A DNA stretch of 20,237 nucleotides from Pilasporangium apinafurcum (GCA_001600495.1 BCKE01000058.1:1-20237); one strand, 5' to 3'. Counted from the first letter of the stretch, positions 1-11,829 are shown. Made by a program: numbers and translations. Notes: generated from the sequence alone by a model not told the origin.

Positions 1-132
1 CCATTCCAATGTTCATACTCAACAGAAAACAAAAACAAAACAGATTGGAAGTTAAAAAAAAAGCAAATTATCGTTATCCAGTCGCTGCCAAAAGACACAA
101 AACCTAATGTCAATTCCAGTGTATAACTACAT

Positions 133-1473
133 TTACTTCTTCTTGGCAGCCGACTTGGTCGTCTTGCCGCCACCTTCCTTCTTGTTCACCGACTTGATGA
201 CACCGACAGCCACGGTCTGACGCATGTCACGCACGGCGAAACGGCCCAAAGGTGGGTAGTCCGCGAACGATTCCACCGTCATTGGCTTCGATGGTTCCAA
301 GATAACCATGCAGGCATCACCCGACTTCACGAACTTCGGGAGCTGTTCCAACACCTTACCCGAACGACGATCCATCTTTTCAGTGATTTCCTTGAACTTG
401 CAAGCAACGTGGGCAGTGTGGCAATCCAACACTGGAGCGTAACCGTTACCGATTTGGCCAGGGTGGTTCAACACAATAACCTGGGCCGTGAAGTCTTCCG
501 TTCCCTTGGCAGGGTCGTTCTTCGAGTCCGAAGCAACGAAACCACGGCGAAGTTCCTTCACCGACACGTTCTTCACGTTGAAACCAACGTTGTCACCAGG
601 GACAGCTTCAGGCAACGATTCGTGGTGCATTTCCACAGACTTGACTTCCGTGGTCAGACCGGTAGGGCCGAAGGTGGCAACCATACCAGGCTTCAACACA
701 CCGGTTTCAACACGGCCGACTGGAACCGTGCCAATACCGCCGATCTTGTAAACATCCTGCAAAGGCAGACGAAGAGGCTTGTCCGAAGGACGCTTAGGAG
801 CGTTCAACTGGTCAAGCGCTTCAAGGAGGTAAGGTCCCTTGTACCAAGGCATGTTTGGCGACTTTTCAATCATGTTGTCACCTTCCCAGCCCGAAATTGG
901 CACGAATGGGATCTTGGCTGGCTTGTAGCCAACCTTCTTCAAGTACGCCGTCACTTCGTTCTTGATTTCTTCGTAACGGGCCTGGCCGTACATCACCGAA
1001 GAGTCGTCCATCTTGTTGATAGCAACAATCATTTGCTTCACACCAAGGGTGAACGCCAAAAGAGCGTGTTCACGGGTTTGGCCTTCCTTCGAGATACCGG
1101 CTTCGAATTCACCAACACCCGAGGCAACAACCAAAATAGCGCAATCGGCTTGCGAGGTACCCGTAATCATGTTCTTAATGAAATCACGGTGACCAGGAGC
1201 GTCAATCACGGTGAAGAAGTACTTGGGGGATTCGAACTTCCACAAAGCAATATCGATCGTGATACCACGTTCACGTTCGGCCTTCAAGTTGTCCAACACC
1301 CAGGCATACTTGAACGAGGTCTTGCCCAATTCAGCGGCTTCCTTCTCGAACTTTTCAATAGTACGCTTGTCGATACCACCGCACTTGTAGATCAAGTGAC
1401 CAGTCGTGGTCGACTTACCGGCATCGACGTGACCAATGACGACGAGCGAAATGTGAACCTTTTCCTTGCCCAT
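133..1473 (-). CDS. EF1A: Translation elongation factor 1-alpha (eEF1A)
   Basis: A single uninterrupted frame of 446 residues, the usual length for eEF1A. It delivers aminoacyl-tRNA to the ribosomal A site in a GTP-dependent way in the cytosol. Visible GTPase motifs are the P-loop GHVDAGKST at residues 14-22, the switch region around 70-76 (GITIDIA), DAPGH at 91-95, NKMD at 153-156 and SGW at 194-196. Domains 2 and 3 follow, from about residue 235 to 430, with a lysine-rich tail. The ATG at 1473 gives the canonical MGKEKVH start. Third codon positions are mostly C or G, unlike the neighbouring sequence, which fits very high expression. The next gene on the other side is divergent and 1.2 kb away. 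The 356-codon frame on the opposite strand is a by-product of this codon bias. Identification is essentially certain. Confidence 0.98.
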   Translation of the reverse strand: MGKEKVHISLVVIGHVDAGKSTTTGHLIYKCGGIDKRTIEKFEKEAAELGKTSFKYAWVLDNLKAERERGITIDIALWKFESPKYFFTVIDAPGHRDFIKNMITGTSQADCAILVVASGVGEFEAGISKEGQTREHALLAFTLGVKQMIVAINKMDDSSVMYGQARYEEIKNEVTAYLKKVGYKPAKIPFVPISGWEGDNMIEKSPNMPWYKGPYLLEALDQLNAPKRPSDKPLRLPLQDVYKIGGIGTVPVGRVETGVLKPGMVATFGPTGLTTEVKSVEMHHESLPEAVPGDNVGFNVKNVSVKELRRGFVASDSKNDPAKGTEDFTAQVIVLNHPGQIGNGYAPVLDCHTAHVACKFKEITEKMDRRSGKVLEQLPKFVKSGDACMVILEPSKPMTVESFADYPPLGRFAVRDMRQTVAVGVIKSVNKKEGGGKTTKSAAKKK

Positions 1474-1492
1474 GCTTGAGTGATTTGATTAA

Positions 1493-1630
1493 CTATACAA
1501 TTCATCAACACCAACACAACATTAGCATATATTGCCTATTACCAGCTTGCAAGAGGTCCACCCATTATAGATGAACTAGTAAATAGGTGGCGCTCTTTCT
1601 CTCTATATCTTCTTGGGTGCTTAGACTCAC
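1493..1630 (-). other. Probable 5' UTR intron of EF-1alpha
   Basis: Reading the minus strand upstream of the EF-1alpha start, a strong donor GTGAGT begins at 1630. A GTATAG acceptor ends at 1493, 19 bases before the ATG. A GCTAATG branch-like motif and a pyrimidine-poor tail lie in between. The 138-base length is at the long end for oomycetes but reasonable. EF-1alpha genes of many eukaryotes carry a leader intron. This is inferred from splice signals only. Confidence 0.5.
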
Positions 1631-1643
1631 CTTCTTCTCCGCA

Positions 1644-1660
1644 GAATGGATAATGATTTT
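1644..1660 (-). promoter_or_regulatory. Possible initiator of EF-1alpha
   Basis: On the minus strand, AATCATTATCCATTCTG lies just upstream of the proposed leader-intron donor. It resembles the pyrimidine-rich TCATT initiator described for oomycete promoters. No TATA box is evident. The match is loose, so this is a weak call. Confidence 0.22.
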
Positions 1661-2694
1661 CCTCCCCCTTCGAAGCTTCCACCGATACAAAGCTCAAGGG
1701 TAAAAACGAGTGGCCTGCTGAGCCAAGTTGAGTGGTGGAGAAGCGATCTTGAGATGTTGAGGTGAGGTTTTTTGTCTGTCTCCTTCAATACCCGAGCTAA
1801 AACCTTAATGAAAATAACTGTTAAAAACCTTGAGGTTATTTCCGTGGACGCCCGTGAGTGGTGGAAAAGATGGCAGCCACAGAAGACGAGCCGATCCCTC
1901 GCTTCTGTGACTGTCAGTGCACTTAACAACTGCAATAAAAGGTATTGTCAGTAAATATAAAATTAGTGTCATTATTGACAACGCTAAACTAAAGTCTACT
2001 GTTCATAATAAAAAAGCACATGATGATACTCAGCAAAAAACGCTGCCATCTTTTCATGAATGTGAGAAAATATTCTGCCATTGATACCAACACGAACAAA
2101 TCAGCGACTATGGCTTGTACATTAGAAAAAAAGAATATATCTTGTATAAGCAGACTGTTATATGGCTATAGGAGAAGTGCGCAGGTATTTTTTTTCACAA
2201 TTTGGTGCTTTGCATGAATGATGTGGTTCCTATCAATGTGGACTGGGTAGCTCGTATGGATTTGCTATCAACCAATTAGGTGTACAATTTAGGTGTGTGA
2301 CACAAGGAGCTGATGGGTACATTGCGCTGTTCATCATCTTGGGGCCACTGTTCCATATTCTTCGTCTATACTGAAAAGTGACAAGCAAACGCTTCTGTGT
2401 TCTTAAAAGATTCTCACTATAAGAGTTCGACCATGGCATGCCTTTGTGCATGTATGAAGATCTGTCCACGTATATGCATTTTTTATTCACTGGTTGCTGT
2501 AACGAAATTGGAGGGATGTTGAACAATGAAAATTGGACATGCATCTCTTCATACGAGCAACATCCCGCTGCTCGTAGAGTTGTACTACAGCTCACATCAC
2601 CAAAACGCAAACAAGGATTTGCAAGGAATTCCCGACGGTCACTTTTTAATTCGCATCCTTCCTGCAACCGAAAAAGGTACGCTCGACGAACACA
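1661..2694. other. Intergenic region between divergent EF-1alpha and dioxygenase genes
   Basis: About 1.0 kb shared upstream region. It is AT-rich from about 1940 to 2220. A 144-codon open frame on the minus strand (2233-2667) has no recognisable motif and overlaps the likely promoter of the dioxygenase gene, so I do not call it. Otherwise I see nothing. Confidence 0.5.
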
Positions 2695-3912
2695 ATGACT
2701 CAGTTCCTCTTCGTCACAGCGATCGTTGCATTTGCCGTCACTGCCGGCATTGGATCAGCCCATCTTACTCAACCGCGTGAGCTGTCGATAGATGAACTCG
2801 CGCAACGAGAACATTTCTTCGCCAACGGGAAGCGGTCACTAACGGCCTGCGCTAACTCTGAGCCCACTCGTCTGCTTAAAGAACGCGCTCTTGCTCGACG
2901 TGCTGCCAAAGTCCAGCAGCTCCGAAGGGACCGGCGCTTGGATGTCAACACCGTCATGAACACCAACCACAAGTCGAGTCAAAGCGGCATTACTGCATCT
3001 ACCGATCCAAGTGAAATATTTAGCAGTGAAGTGTCCTGCATCCTTGCACCAGAAACGACTCAAGGTCCCTACTATGTTGGCGGAGAATACATCCGCAATG
3101 ATATCCGTGAAGATCAACCAGGTGTAGAATTGTACATGGACCTACAGCTTGTTGATGTCAATACGTGCGAACCAGTCAAGAATTTGTACGTTGACGTCTG
3201 GAACTGCAACACCACGGGTGTCTACGCTGGCGTTGTTGCAAGGGGTAATGGCAATTCCGACGATGCGTCCAATATCAACACGACGTTTTGTCGAGGACTT
3301 TGGCCGACTGATGCTGATGGGGTCGTCTCGTTCCATTCGATCTTCCCCGGTCATTACACAGGCCGTACTACACATATTCACGTGATGGGATCATACAATG
3401 GCCAAGTCCTTCCGAACAACACTTACTACAGTAGTGTTGCTGCCGAAGTCACACAGATCTTTTTTGACCAGGATCTCATCGACGCCGTGGAAGCCACTAA
3501 GGCGTACGCTATCAATACACAGTCGATAACACTGAACTCCGAGGATCAGATCTTCAATCAGGCTGCGGCGGATGACTGGGACCCGATGATGGAGTACGTC
3601 TACCTTGGTGATTCTGTTGAGGACGGCATCTTCGCCTGGATTTCCATCGGTGTCGACATGACAGTAGCACATGAGATTACACCGGCTGAGATACTGCCAT
3701 ACCGAGGCTCAACAGCTGGAGGTATGACCGCTTCGGCAAGTGGCTCCGCTGCGACCATAGATGGTAATTCGGTGAGTGATAACACCGTGTCTTCATTCAC
3801 TGGAAGTGGTACAACGCCATCTACTTCTTCTTCGGATGCAATTCATGTTGATGTTGTCCATTCATTGCTTTCAATGATTTTGCTTTGTGTGACTTTCACC
3901 ATAGCCAACTAG
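2695..3912 (+). CDS. Secreted intradiol ring-cleavage dioxygenase, probably GPI-anchored
   Basis: 405 residues from the ATG at 2695. Enzymes of this family use non-haem Fe(III) to split catechol-type rings between the two hydroxyls. This one matches the extracellular branch rather than the cytosolic beta-ketoadipate enzymes. Residues 1-22 form a signal peptide. A basic propeptide-like stretch (about 38-82, with GKRSLTAC and several RR pairs) precedes the catalytic domain, which starts near APETTQGPYY at 118-127. The expected iron ligands are visible: Tyr177 (GVYAG), Tyr221 and His227/His229 in GHYTGRTTHIHV. Sequons occur at Asn172, 195 and 241. The tail (340-385) is Ser/Thr-rich, followed by a hydrophobic C-terminus (387-403), the layout of a GPI-anchor signal. 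There are no introns. A role in handling plant phenolics is plausible but inferred. Confidence 0.92.
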   Translation: MTQFLFVTAIVAFAVTAGIGSAHLTQPRELSIDELAQREHFFANGKRSLTACANSEPTRLLKERALARRAAKVQQLRRDRRLDVNTVMNTNHKSSQSGITASTDPSEIFSSEVSCILAPETTQGPYYVGGEYIRNDIREDQPGVELYMDLQLVDVNTCEPVKNLYVDVWNCNTTGVYAGVVARGNGNSDDASNINTTFCRGLWPTDADGVVSFHSIFPGHYTGRTTHIHVMGSYNGQVLPNNTYYSSVAAEVTQIFFDQDLIDAVEATKAYAINTQSITLNSEDQIFNQAAADDWDPMMEYVYLGDSVEDGIFAWISIGVDMTVAHEITPAEILPYRGSTAGGMTASASGSAATIDGNSVSDNTVSSFTGSGTTPSTSSSDAIHVDVVHSLLSMILLCVTFTIAN

Positions 3913-4610
3913 TTAGCGTCGATAACATTGGAGATTGCAGTGTTTATATTGCTATTCGTACATCTTCTCAATCAAATGTATTGTGACCATCCTGTACATG
4001 TCAACGATCAGCATTTTTCTCTTTCTTTCATATTGCTCAAAGACTGTAGTGATACTGTGTTTTCGAGTCTACTCGATGATTTACCTGACTGTTCTCAAGA
4101 CAAAACTCATCTTTTGATGACTTGCTCATGGATTCTGATAGTAATAACCGAAACAAGGCTTGGTATGGTAGAGGCGCTAAGTTGGGGTATAGTGTGCCTG
4201 TCCATCACAGCATATAATGATAATCATGGCTAAACTCGGTTATGCATGGTCTATGAAAATAAGACAAGTAACTAAAACTCTCTCGTATCTGGTAAGGATA
4301 GTAGAGTATCCATGCCCACGGTGCTGAAGAAAACGAATTCAAGTCACTAGAAACTGTTGTCGCAGATATCTCGCTAACTCTTTCTGTCTCGAACCCATGC
4401 AAACGAAAAGATCCGCTCATAAATCCATCATCCATTTCCAAGATTAAGGGTTAGTCCCACTGGTACGATTTACCTCTATAATCGAATATATGCTGATACG
4501 TCTGCACCGCTTCCTGATTTTATTTACCCACCCGCTGTCTCTCCCTCTCATATTCAATAACTCACCCAAGCTCAACATTGCGTGAATGGGCTTTTATTAG
4601 GAAAAAGGAC

Positions 4611-4630
4611 GAGAGAGAGAGAAAGAGAGA
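4611..4630 (+). repeat. Short GA-rich tract
   Basis: Twenty bases of alternating GA with one interruption, upstream of the PH-domain gene. It is either a simple repeat or a GAGA-like promoter element. Confidence 0.6.
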
Positions 4631-4780
4631 ACAAGAGCATCGCAGAATTCATCGAGTTCTTCCAAGCTTGTCGTCCTGTTCATCAAGAATTAGAGTGATC
4701 AGTAGTTGAACTACCGTCTATTGGGAGCATCGGCGTTACTCGTTTCTTACTAGGAAAATCCGCAGCCGTTTTCTTCATTC

Positions 4781-4811
4781 CGTAGCTCTTCGCTTTTTTC
4801 GTAGCTCTTCG
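4781..4811 (+). repeat. Tandem 12-bp direct repeat in the PH-gene leader
   Basis: CGTAGCTCTTCG occurs at 4781-4792 and again at 4800-4811. The second copy ends one base before the ATG at 4813. The exact repetition may be slippage or a leader element. Confidence 0.75.
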
Positions 4812-4812
4812 G

Positions 4813-5442
4813 ATGTCAAAGGAAGGGTACCTGATTCTACACGAAGAGGGCAAGCGCAGCCAGATCTATTACTGTGTGCTCGGCGAGGGCAAATTTCAGT
4901 TCTATTCGCGTAGAGACAGCGGCGTATTGGTTAAGGAAATCACTCTCTCGCGTACGAAACTCAAGATTCGTGGTGTCCCTGATGAAGAAGCCCGTGATTG
5001 CTCATATAGCTTTTCAGTGCGACTCCAGCGATCCAAGATTCGTGACGGCCGACAGATAGTGTATGGAAAACCACTACTACTCATACTGAGCGCACCCACA
5101 TGGGACGAACGGAAAGCATGGGGGAATGCGATTCATGCCTGGCAGCGAAATTACTGGGGTGAACCACAACATCGCGAAATGAATATGAGCGAAGACGAAA
5201 TCGACGTGTTCTTCGAGACCCAGCGGAAGGCACTACAAATATCCATACAAACGACCGATGTATCATCTCCTGAGCGAAGTCCAACCAAGTCGCGGCTATT
5301 CTTCACACGCGCACCACAGTCACTCAAGAGCATGGGAAGCAAAGTCGGCAAAAAAATTCGCTCCTCTTCAAAAATCACATTTTCTCTTCCGCCGATGGGT
5401 CTCAGTATCTCGTCATCCATGCAGCAGCAGACAGCACATTAA
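4813..5442 (+). CDS. PH (pleckstrin homology) domain protein
   Basis: 209 residues, single exon. Residues 1-112 have PH-domain layout: the starting strand KEGYLILHEEG, a YYCVLGEGKFQFYSRR strand pair at 19-34, the EITLSRTKLKIRG strand at 42-54, and a C-terminal helix with WDERKAWGNAIHAW (97-110) holding the near-invariant tryptophan (Trp103 or Trp110). PH domains bind phosphoinositides or protein partners at membranes. The tail is acidic (NMSEDEID) and then basic and Ser-rich (156-205), a likely disordered region with SP sites open to phosphorylation. No second domain is visible. The gene converges on DHFR-TS with about 220 bases between the stop codons. The specific partner is unknown. Confidence 0.85.
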   Translation: MSKEGYLILHEEGKRSQIYYCVLGEGKFQFYSRRDSGVLVKEITLSRTKLKIRGVPDEEARDCSYSFSVRLQRSKIRDGRQIVYGKPLLLILSAPTWDERKAWGNAIHAWQRNYWGEPQHREMNMSEDEIDVFFETQRKALQISIQTTDVSSPERSPTKSRLFFTRAPQSLKSMGSKVGKKIRSSSKITFSLPPMGLSISSSMQQQTAH

Positions 5443-5661
5443 CGTGCAAGACGCTTGTGACTTTTCTTAGGAGCTAGTAGATCCAGCAGCAGTATTCTTT
5501 TTCTTGCTAATTTATTCTATCTGTGTGTATAGCCATCGCTATTCATTACTGAACTATCGCGTTCAACATAAAGGAAAAAAACGATAAGAAATCCGCTCGT
5601 ACGCAGTCATCTTACTAAACCTTAAACTGTCATTGCTTTCGTCCGCTTTCACACTATTTTT

Positions 5662-7336
<1,675 letters not shown>

Positions 7337-7337
<1 letters not shown>

Positions 7338-7397
7338 TTTCCCGGCGTTTCCAGTTTCCACAAATGCGCGCCAATGAGTTTCTTTCCCGCGAGAAAA
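7337..7397 (-). promoter_or_regulatory. E2F-like sites upstream of DHFR-TS
   Basis: TTTCCCGCGAGAAA at 7383-7396 is a near-palindromic match to the E2F/DP consensus TTTSSCGC. GCGCGCCAA at 7366-7374 reads TTGGCGCGC on the gene strand, a second match. A third, weaker one (TTTTCCCGGCG) overlaps the start codon at 7337-7347. DHFR and TS are classic E2F targets in animals and plants. Binding here is inferred from sequence. Confidence 0.55.
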
Positions 7398-7776
7398 ATA
7401 ATGTAGTTTGCCATTTAGTACGCTGTATTAGTGATATTCTCGCCGAATAGTATGCCCTATAAGTTGTCAATTACATGTCAAAAGGCACTCATCTATTACT
7501 AGAGCACATTTTGCAGCATAATTAGAGAGTGAGCAACTGCGCCATTCCAAGTAATTAAATGCTGAAGCAATGTAGATCTGTTGAGTTGGCTTTCAAGAAG
7601 ATAGCAATTGACTGGTGTTGTGAATGATATGAAATTACCAGCAAAAAGTCAAGTTGTAATAGGTCTCTATTATATTGCATACCCATTCGGGTCTAAGGAT
7701 GAATTGAACCCGGACGGATTCTGTAAATTACGCCGGATGTGGGTATAAAGAAACATACAATGAGCCATTGACGACA
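7398..7776. other. Upstream region of DHFR-TS
   Basis: No gene is supported. An imperfect inverted pair, roughly ATACCCATTCGG near 7680 and CCGGATGTGGGTAT near 7733, could fold or mark a small non-coding repeat. No other signal seen. Confidence 0.4.
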
Positions 7777-8137
7777 GACGCTATTAATCACAAACAAATG
7801 AACGAAAAGAACTGAGAGAGACTTGCTCTTTCAGAGGAAGCTTTGGAACCGAATTGTCAATTTTAATCAGCCTATCTAGAAAAATGAATAACTAGTATTC
7901 GAGTATCCAAATACGATCAAATACAAATTTCACAGCTGAGAAATGCTTTTTTAGCAACATGAAAATAGTGTCATTTCTTTCATGTTTAATAAAATGATTG
8001 TTTACGGATGATTATCCATAAATAACCAATTATTACATCTAACAGGAGCTCGTATTTTTATACGTAGTGAAAGCCGTACTTTACAAAACCCATCCTCAGA
8101 CCCGTGTGGGTATACAATGTAATGAAGACCCATTACA
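7777..8137 (-). mobile_element. Solo-LTR-like repeat, copy 1
   Basis: About 360 bases ending at 8137 in a palindromic terminus (TGTAATG at 8118-8124, CATTACA at 8131-8137). Its lower part (about 7785-7930) matches 13441-13602 at very roughly two thirds identity by eye, for example CTATCTAGAAAAATGAATAA against CTATCTAGAAAGATGAATGA. Its upper part matches about 15495-15615, including the same terminal palindrome. I read it as a decayed solo LTR that starts with TGTAATG on the minus strand. No coding capacity. Confidence 0.5.
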
Positions 8138-9268
8138 AATATATGATGTGTCCGCCGGTAAATTGTCCTGCAAACAAGAGAGTGGACAATGCGAGTTGTT
8201 ATGATTACTGAGGACTACACTGGGTCATGTCCATCGCTTTGTTGTGCCTATCAAGCCTCATAATATCAAATCCAACTCGCAACAGTTGTGATTGTCCTTA
8301 TCGTGCATATGTGTGAAACTTAAATAGTAAGCAACCCGACCAATAAAAATCATGCTATGTGCATAACCGATTCACGATGATTTGTTGCGCATTTAATCAT
8401 CTGTAGGAAAGTGCTACATTGATGCCAGTCCTATGCTCAGCAGTAGTATATTGAGCACGAGTAGCTCGATATCTCAGTTAGCCTGATAACAATGGATATG
8501 ATCTTCGTGAATCTGCCAGCGCTTGTAATAAGATTTAAACTGCTTTGTTGTGTGTTGGTGTGCGACCTGATGATGCTACTGTATATGTGAGGACTGGTAG
8601 CACGTAATACATATGGAACAATACAGCCTTCAATTTGTTCTTCTAAGGCAGTGTACGCCACCGTTGTATACCTCTGTCGACCTATTATGATTGGCTTTGG
8701 TATCATTAAAGATGCGTTCTGTTAGTCACTCATGAAGGCTAAGGGCAAGTTTCTCAGCATTCCCGTTTTCCCACTGATCCAGCTAGACGACCACCCAGAA
8801 TTCCTACGAAACAGGAGAGTTCCTACGATACAACTGCCGAATTTACTCTGTGTGCAGCCGATCACCGTCTAGACGGTCACAGTCACGCCTTCATAATTTA
8901 CGTCCAGACATGCCAACTGCACGTCTCCTACGAAGTTACCGGTACAGAAGTGGCACTTGGCAGCAATCTACTTTCGCTATAATTGAAAGATGAGAGAAAA
9001 ATATGGTAGTTTTTGTGCTTTCACAAAGCCTGTAGATCCGAGAAACGTAGTTAAAGCTTCACACCCTCAATTTCACTCCCTTATTGGTCGTGCTGCTCTT
9101 ACTTCGTCATTCTGGAGATACCATTAACAGAAGCTAGAAAAAACTTACTGACCGCTGTCAAATTTGGCCGCGATTTTGTACGGAAAATAATTACAGCCAT
9201 AATCACTGCAGTGATCAACACGCGCTCACCACAATGAAAGTGAGTATATTGCCACTGCCTACATCATT
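8138..9268. other. Non-coding region
   Basis: 1.1 kb with no convincing gene on either strand. An 89-codon minus-strand frame at 8437-8706 has no coding character and no motif. No RNA gene was recognised. Confidence 0.45.
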
Positions 9269-9514
9269 TCAAACCCCATCCGAACCGTTTGCCGAGTTGG
9301 TTGACGATGAATAGGACGATTCGAAGAAAATAGGCACCATTATTCCTTCATTCACGATCAGGTCCATCGTTGCGAGACCATTTCTAGAATTGACTCCGAT
9401 TGCTTCGTTAGAAAATGTAGATGTGTTGCCGTGTTCTTCGTCTGAAGAAGCTGAACTGGCTAATGGGTTTGGACGATCACAGTATCTTTTGAGCCACTTG
9501 CAACCGATTCCGAT
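9269..9514 (-). other. Unrecognised coding-like scrap
   Basis: About 80 open codons on the minus strand without a clear start. The composition is Ser/Asn-rich (LASSASSDEE, SSYSSSTNSANGS), and the stretch ends at a TGA at 9269. Just upstream, at about 9520-9660, another frame is Gly/Ser-rich (GVGFGSQSRSEN). This resembles the low-complexity tail of a surface or secreted protein that has decayed. It could also be chance. Confidence 0.2.
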
Positions 9515-9711
9515 CCGTCAGTACCGGCACCATTCAAGCTCGACTACGAACCATAACCAACGATGACCTCTGAATTTTCTGATCTAGACTGAGACCCAAA
9601 TCCTACACCAGTTTGTGCTGTAGCATTTGGATTCGATTCAGGTTCTAATCCAAATCTTACTTTATTGGATTGTAAAAGCTATTGAAAATTCGTTTTCTAT
9701 TTAAAATACTT

Positions 9712-10660
9712 TTACATATGTAGAAAATATCCGTCACCAGGAAACCCTGAGCATTCGTCAGCCCGAACGAATCGTTTCGTTGGAAATTCTTCAGTGATGC
9801 GCTTGACGAACTGTTCAACAGCGTCTACGGTAGACTGACGGCCCTCATGTAGCAGCAGTACCAATCCCTTGAGACCACATTTATTCATGTTTCGCAACAC
9901 AGCTGCCGAGCTCGTCAATCGCCAATCGTGGGAATCGCAGCTCCATAACATGCTCTTGTAGGATTCTTCCATGACGGTCTTGACCGAGAGTTTATTAGTA
10001 TTTCCATACGGCGGTCGCATGTATCGTGGTCGAGCCCCAATGATGTTGAAAAGCGCATCCGAGTTCTTACGTAGCTCCGCAATTATCTCGTCGTGGTTTA
10101 ACTGAGCCATGTGTGGGTGTGACCAAAGATGGGACGCTACTTGATGACCCCGTTCATATACCTGTCTCACAGCTTCTTTGTTTACGCTTTCCAAGTCGTA
10201 GTTCACACCAACGAAGAAGAATGTGGCCTTGGCGTTATATTTGTCAAGAACGTTCAATAAATCGAGTGTCAATGCATTCGGACCATCTGAGCATGTAAAA
10301 AGAGATGCGTAAGAGATGGAGCCATACAACCCGGAGTTTAGATGCAAAAACCACTAATAACCACAATGACAATCAGTATTTACCGTCAAACGTCAAGGCG
10401 ATGTGGTCCTCATTTACACATTTACGAAACGTTGTGGGCAGGCCGTAGTCGACAAGAGAGTCGCTGGCTCGAAGTCGTGGTTGACTACTCTTTAAGGTCG
10501 GCGGGACTGGAGAGTATTTACTGATGCTTTGGATTGGAGAAGAAACTGTACTGGGTGTCGGCACTTTGGAAAGTTCCCCCGATTTGGAAATTGAAGATGA
10601 TGCTTCCGGTACGTTCATGAGCATTACAATGAGCCACAATGTGAGGACGCAAGTAGCCAT
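9712..10660 (-). CDS. Secreted polysaccharide (chitin-type) deacetylase, CE4 family, two exons
   Basis: Exons 10660-10384 and 10286-9712 give 283 residues. The CE4/NodB fold removes N-acetyl groups from chitin-like polymers using a metal held by Asp-His-His. All five motifs are present: TFDDGP at 90-95 (catalytic base Asp92 and metal Asp93), SHLWSHPHM at 144-152 (metal His145 and His149), RPPYG at 183-187, CDSHDW at 209-214 and LLLHEG at 236-241 (catalytic His239). The chosen ATG gives a signal peptide (residues 1-20) followed by a Ser/Pro-rich linker (about 21-62). An ATG at 10744 is possible but would bury the hydrophobic segment 28 residues in. Fungal homologues mask cell-wall chitin from host chitinases; the substrate here is inferred. 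Confidence 0.92.
10287..10383 (-). other. Intron in the deacetylase gene
   Basis: 97 bases with donor GTAAATAC and acceptor TTTACATGCTCAG. It interrupts the codon of the second Asp in TFDDGP; splicing rebuilds the invariant motif exactly, which confirms the join. Confidence 0.93.
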
Positions 10661-10744
10661 GATGGACGGCTGCAAACATTTTCTGCCATCTAACCTATGA
10701 CGGGAAATCGACCGGTGATTTCTTACTGTTCGTGAGGCATTCAT

Positions 10745-11829
10745 ATTATGGAAGGTAGACCAACTTGACAAGTGGTAAAAACTCGGTTTTTCTGTTCGAG
10801 AGTGCACTCAAGTTCTTGGATACTATTCAGCAGGTACTGCGAAGTGAAGTCTTGGCAACGTAGGACTCTAAACGTTTTACACCATGGTGGACAGGAATGG
10901 TTTGAATAAAAAGTTCGACATGTAGGACACAAAGGCAGATAGGGCTTCAAACTACTTATACATGTGACCTGAAACTTTATCAGCAAACATCATATGGCAA
11001 TTAGCGTGAAGCTCAATGATTCGCTGCTTCAAAACGGGACCTAGATAAGTTTGTCGCTCCACCACGTATCTTGATCTTGAACGAACGAAAAATCCAATAG
11101 TACAACTGCACAAGAGAAAATGCAAGATAAGATGCACCTACCGATTTGTAGGTTGCCCTGTAAGTTGTGTATTAAGTGACCAATAGAATATGAAATTTGT
11201 CAATTATGAAGAAAACAAAGAAAATGCAATCCTATGAATTTCAATCACCAAGCCTTGTCTATTATAGTAACTGTTGGCGGTACTTAGCAGAAATGGGCTT
11301 GCTGTTCTTGAAGCCATGTTCGTATTTCTGGAAAGCCAACATGATAAATTTCACACCACGCTATGGCTAGTTACTCTCCATCCAACCCGTTAAGATTTCG
11401 TTGGAAGGTTCCCCCATCACTCTCGAGTAGACGATGACACCCAAAAAGTTTAGTAACGTCAATAGGGTTCTATCTCGAGACTATGAAGCCCATCTTTACC
11501 CGTTCGGTGTGTCCCTTTTCACTGATAATCACGTGAAACGATCAAGACATTTTTCTGTATAGACGTTCCGTGCGTCAGACGATGGAGATGCTATAAGAAT
11601 CACGAATCGCCGTTCGATTGTTACAGTCTAGATGGGTGATGGTAAGCAATCTATCAAATAAGGTGATGAGAAGTTACTTCTAAACCACGGCAGGTTTGTC
11701 TTGTCTGTTTTTGTGAACGCACACTATCTTTTGTTACGAATATTATCTTGTTAGAAAAGTGAGATAAAAGTCTCACCAATAGATCAATGAATCAAAGGAT
11801 CGAGCGAGGCCGGCACCTGCCCCATAGCC
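10745..11829. other. Region between deacetylase and P450 remnant
   Basis: Short minus-strand frames at 10741-10986 (Cys-rich) and 10952-11137 (hydrophobic N-terminus) start at non-ATG codons and match nothing I know. I see no supported gene. The first 200 bases are presumably promoter of the deacetylase gene. Confidence 0.4.

Larger units (their letters stand above)
3913..4812. other. Intergenic region between dioxygenase and PH-domain gene
   Basis: 900 bases with no supported gene. Open frames here start at TTG and look random. A purine tract lies at 4611-4630. The part from about 4540 to 4812 is presumably promoter and leader of the PH-domain gene. Confidence 0.5.

Noticed and set aside
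409-1479. 356-codon open frame opposite EF-1alpha
   Set aside because: It is antisense to a certain gene. It stays open because of strong codon bias and has no recognisable protein features.
2233-2667. 144-codon minus-strand frame between EF-1alpha and the dioxygenase
   Set aside because: Non-coding composition, no motif, and it covers the likely promoter of the dioxygenase gene.
2866-2890. RLLKER in the dioxygenase N-terminus resembling an RxLR-EER effector motif
   Set aside because: It is not RxLR (Lys in the last position) and lies in a basic propeptide-like stretch leading into an intact enzyme domain of this extracellular family.
3928-4233. 101-codon plus-strand frame with a hydrophobic start
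   Set aside because: It begins at TTG, lies just after the dioxygenase stop and has no family resemblance.
7680-7746. Possible tRNA or small RNA near an inverted pair
   Set aside because: No cloverleaf, T-loop or box A/B pattern could be assembled.
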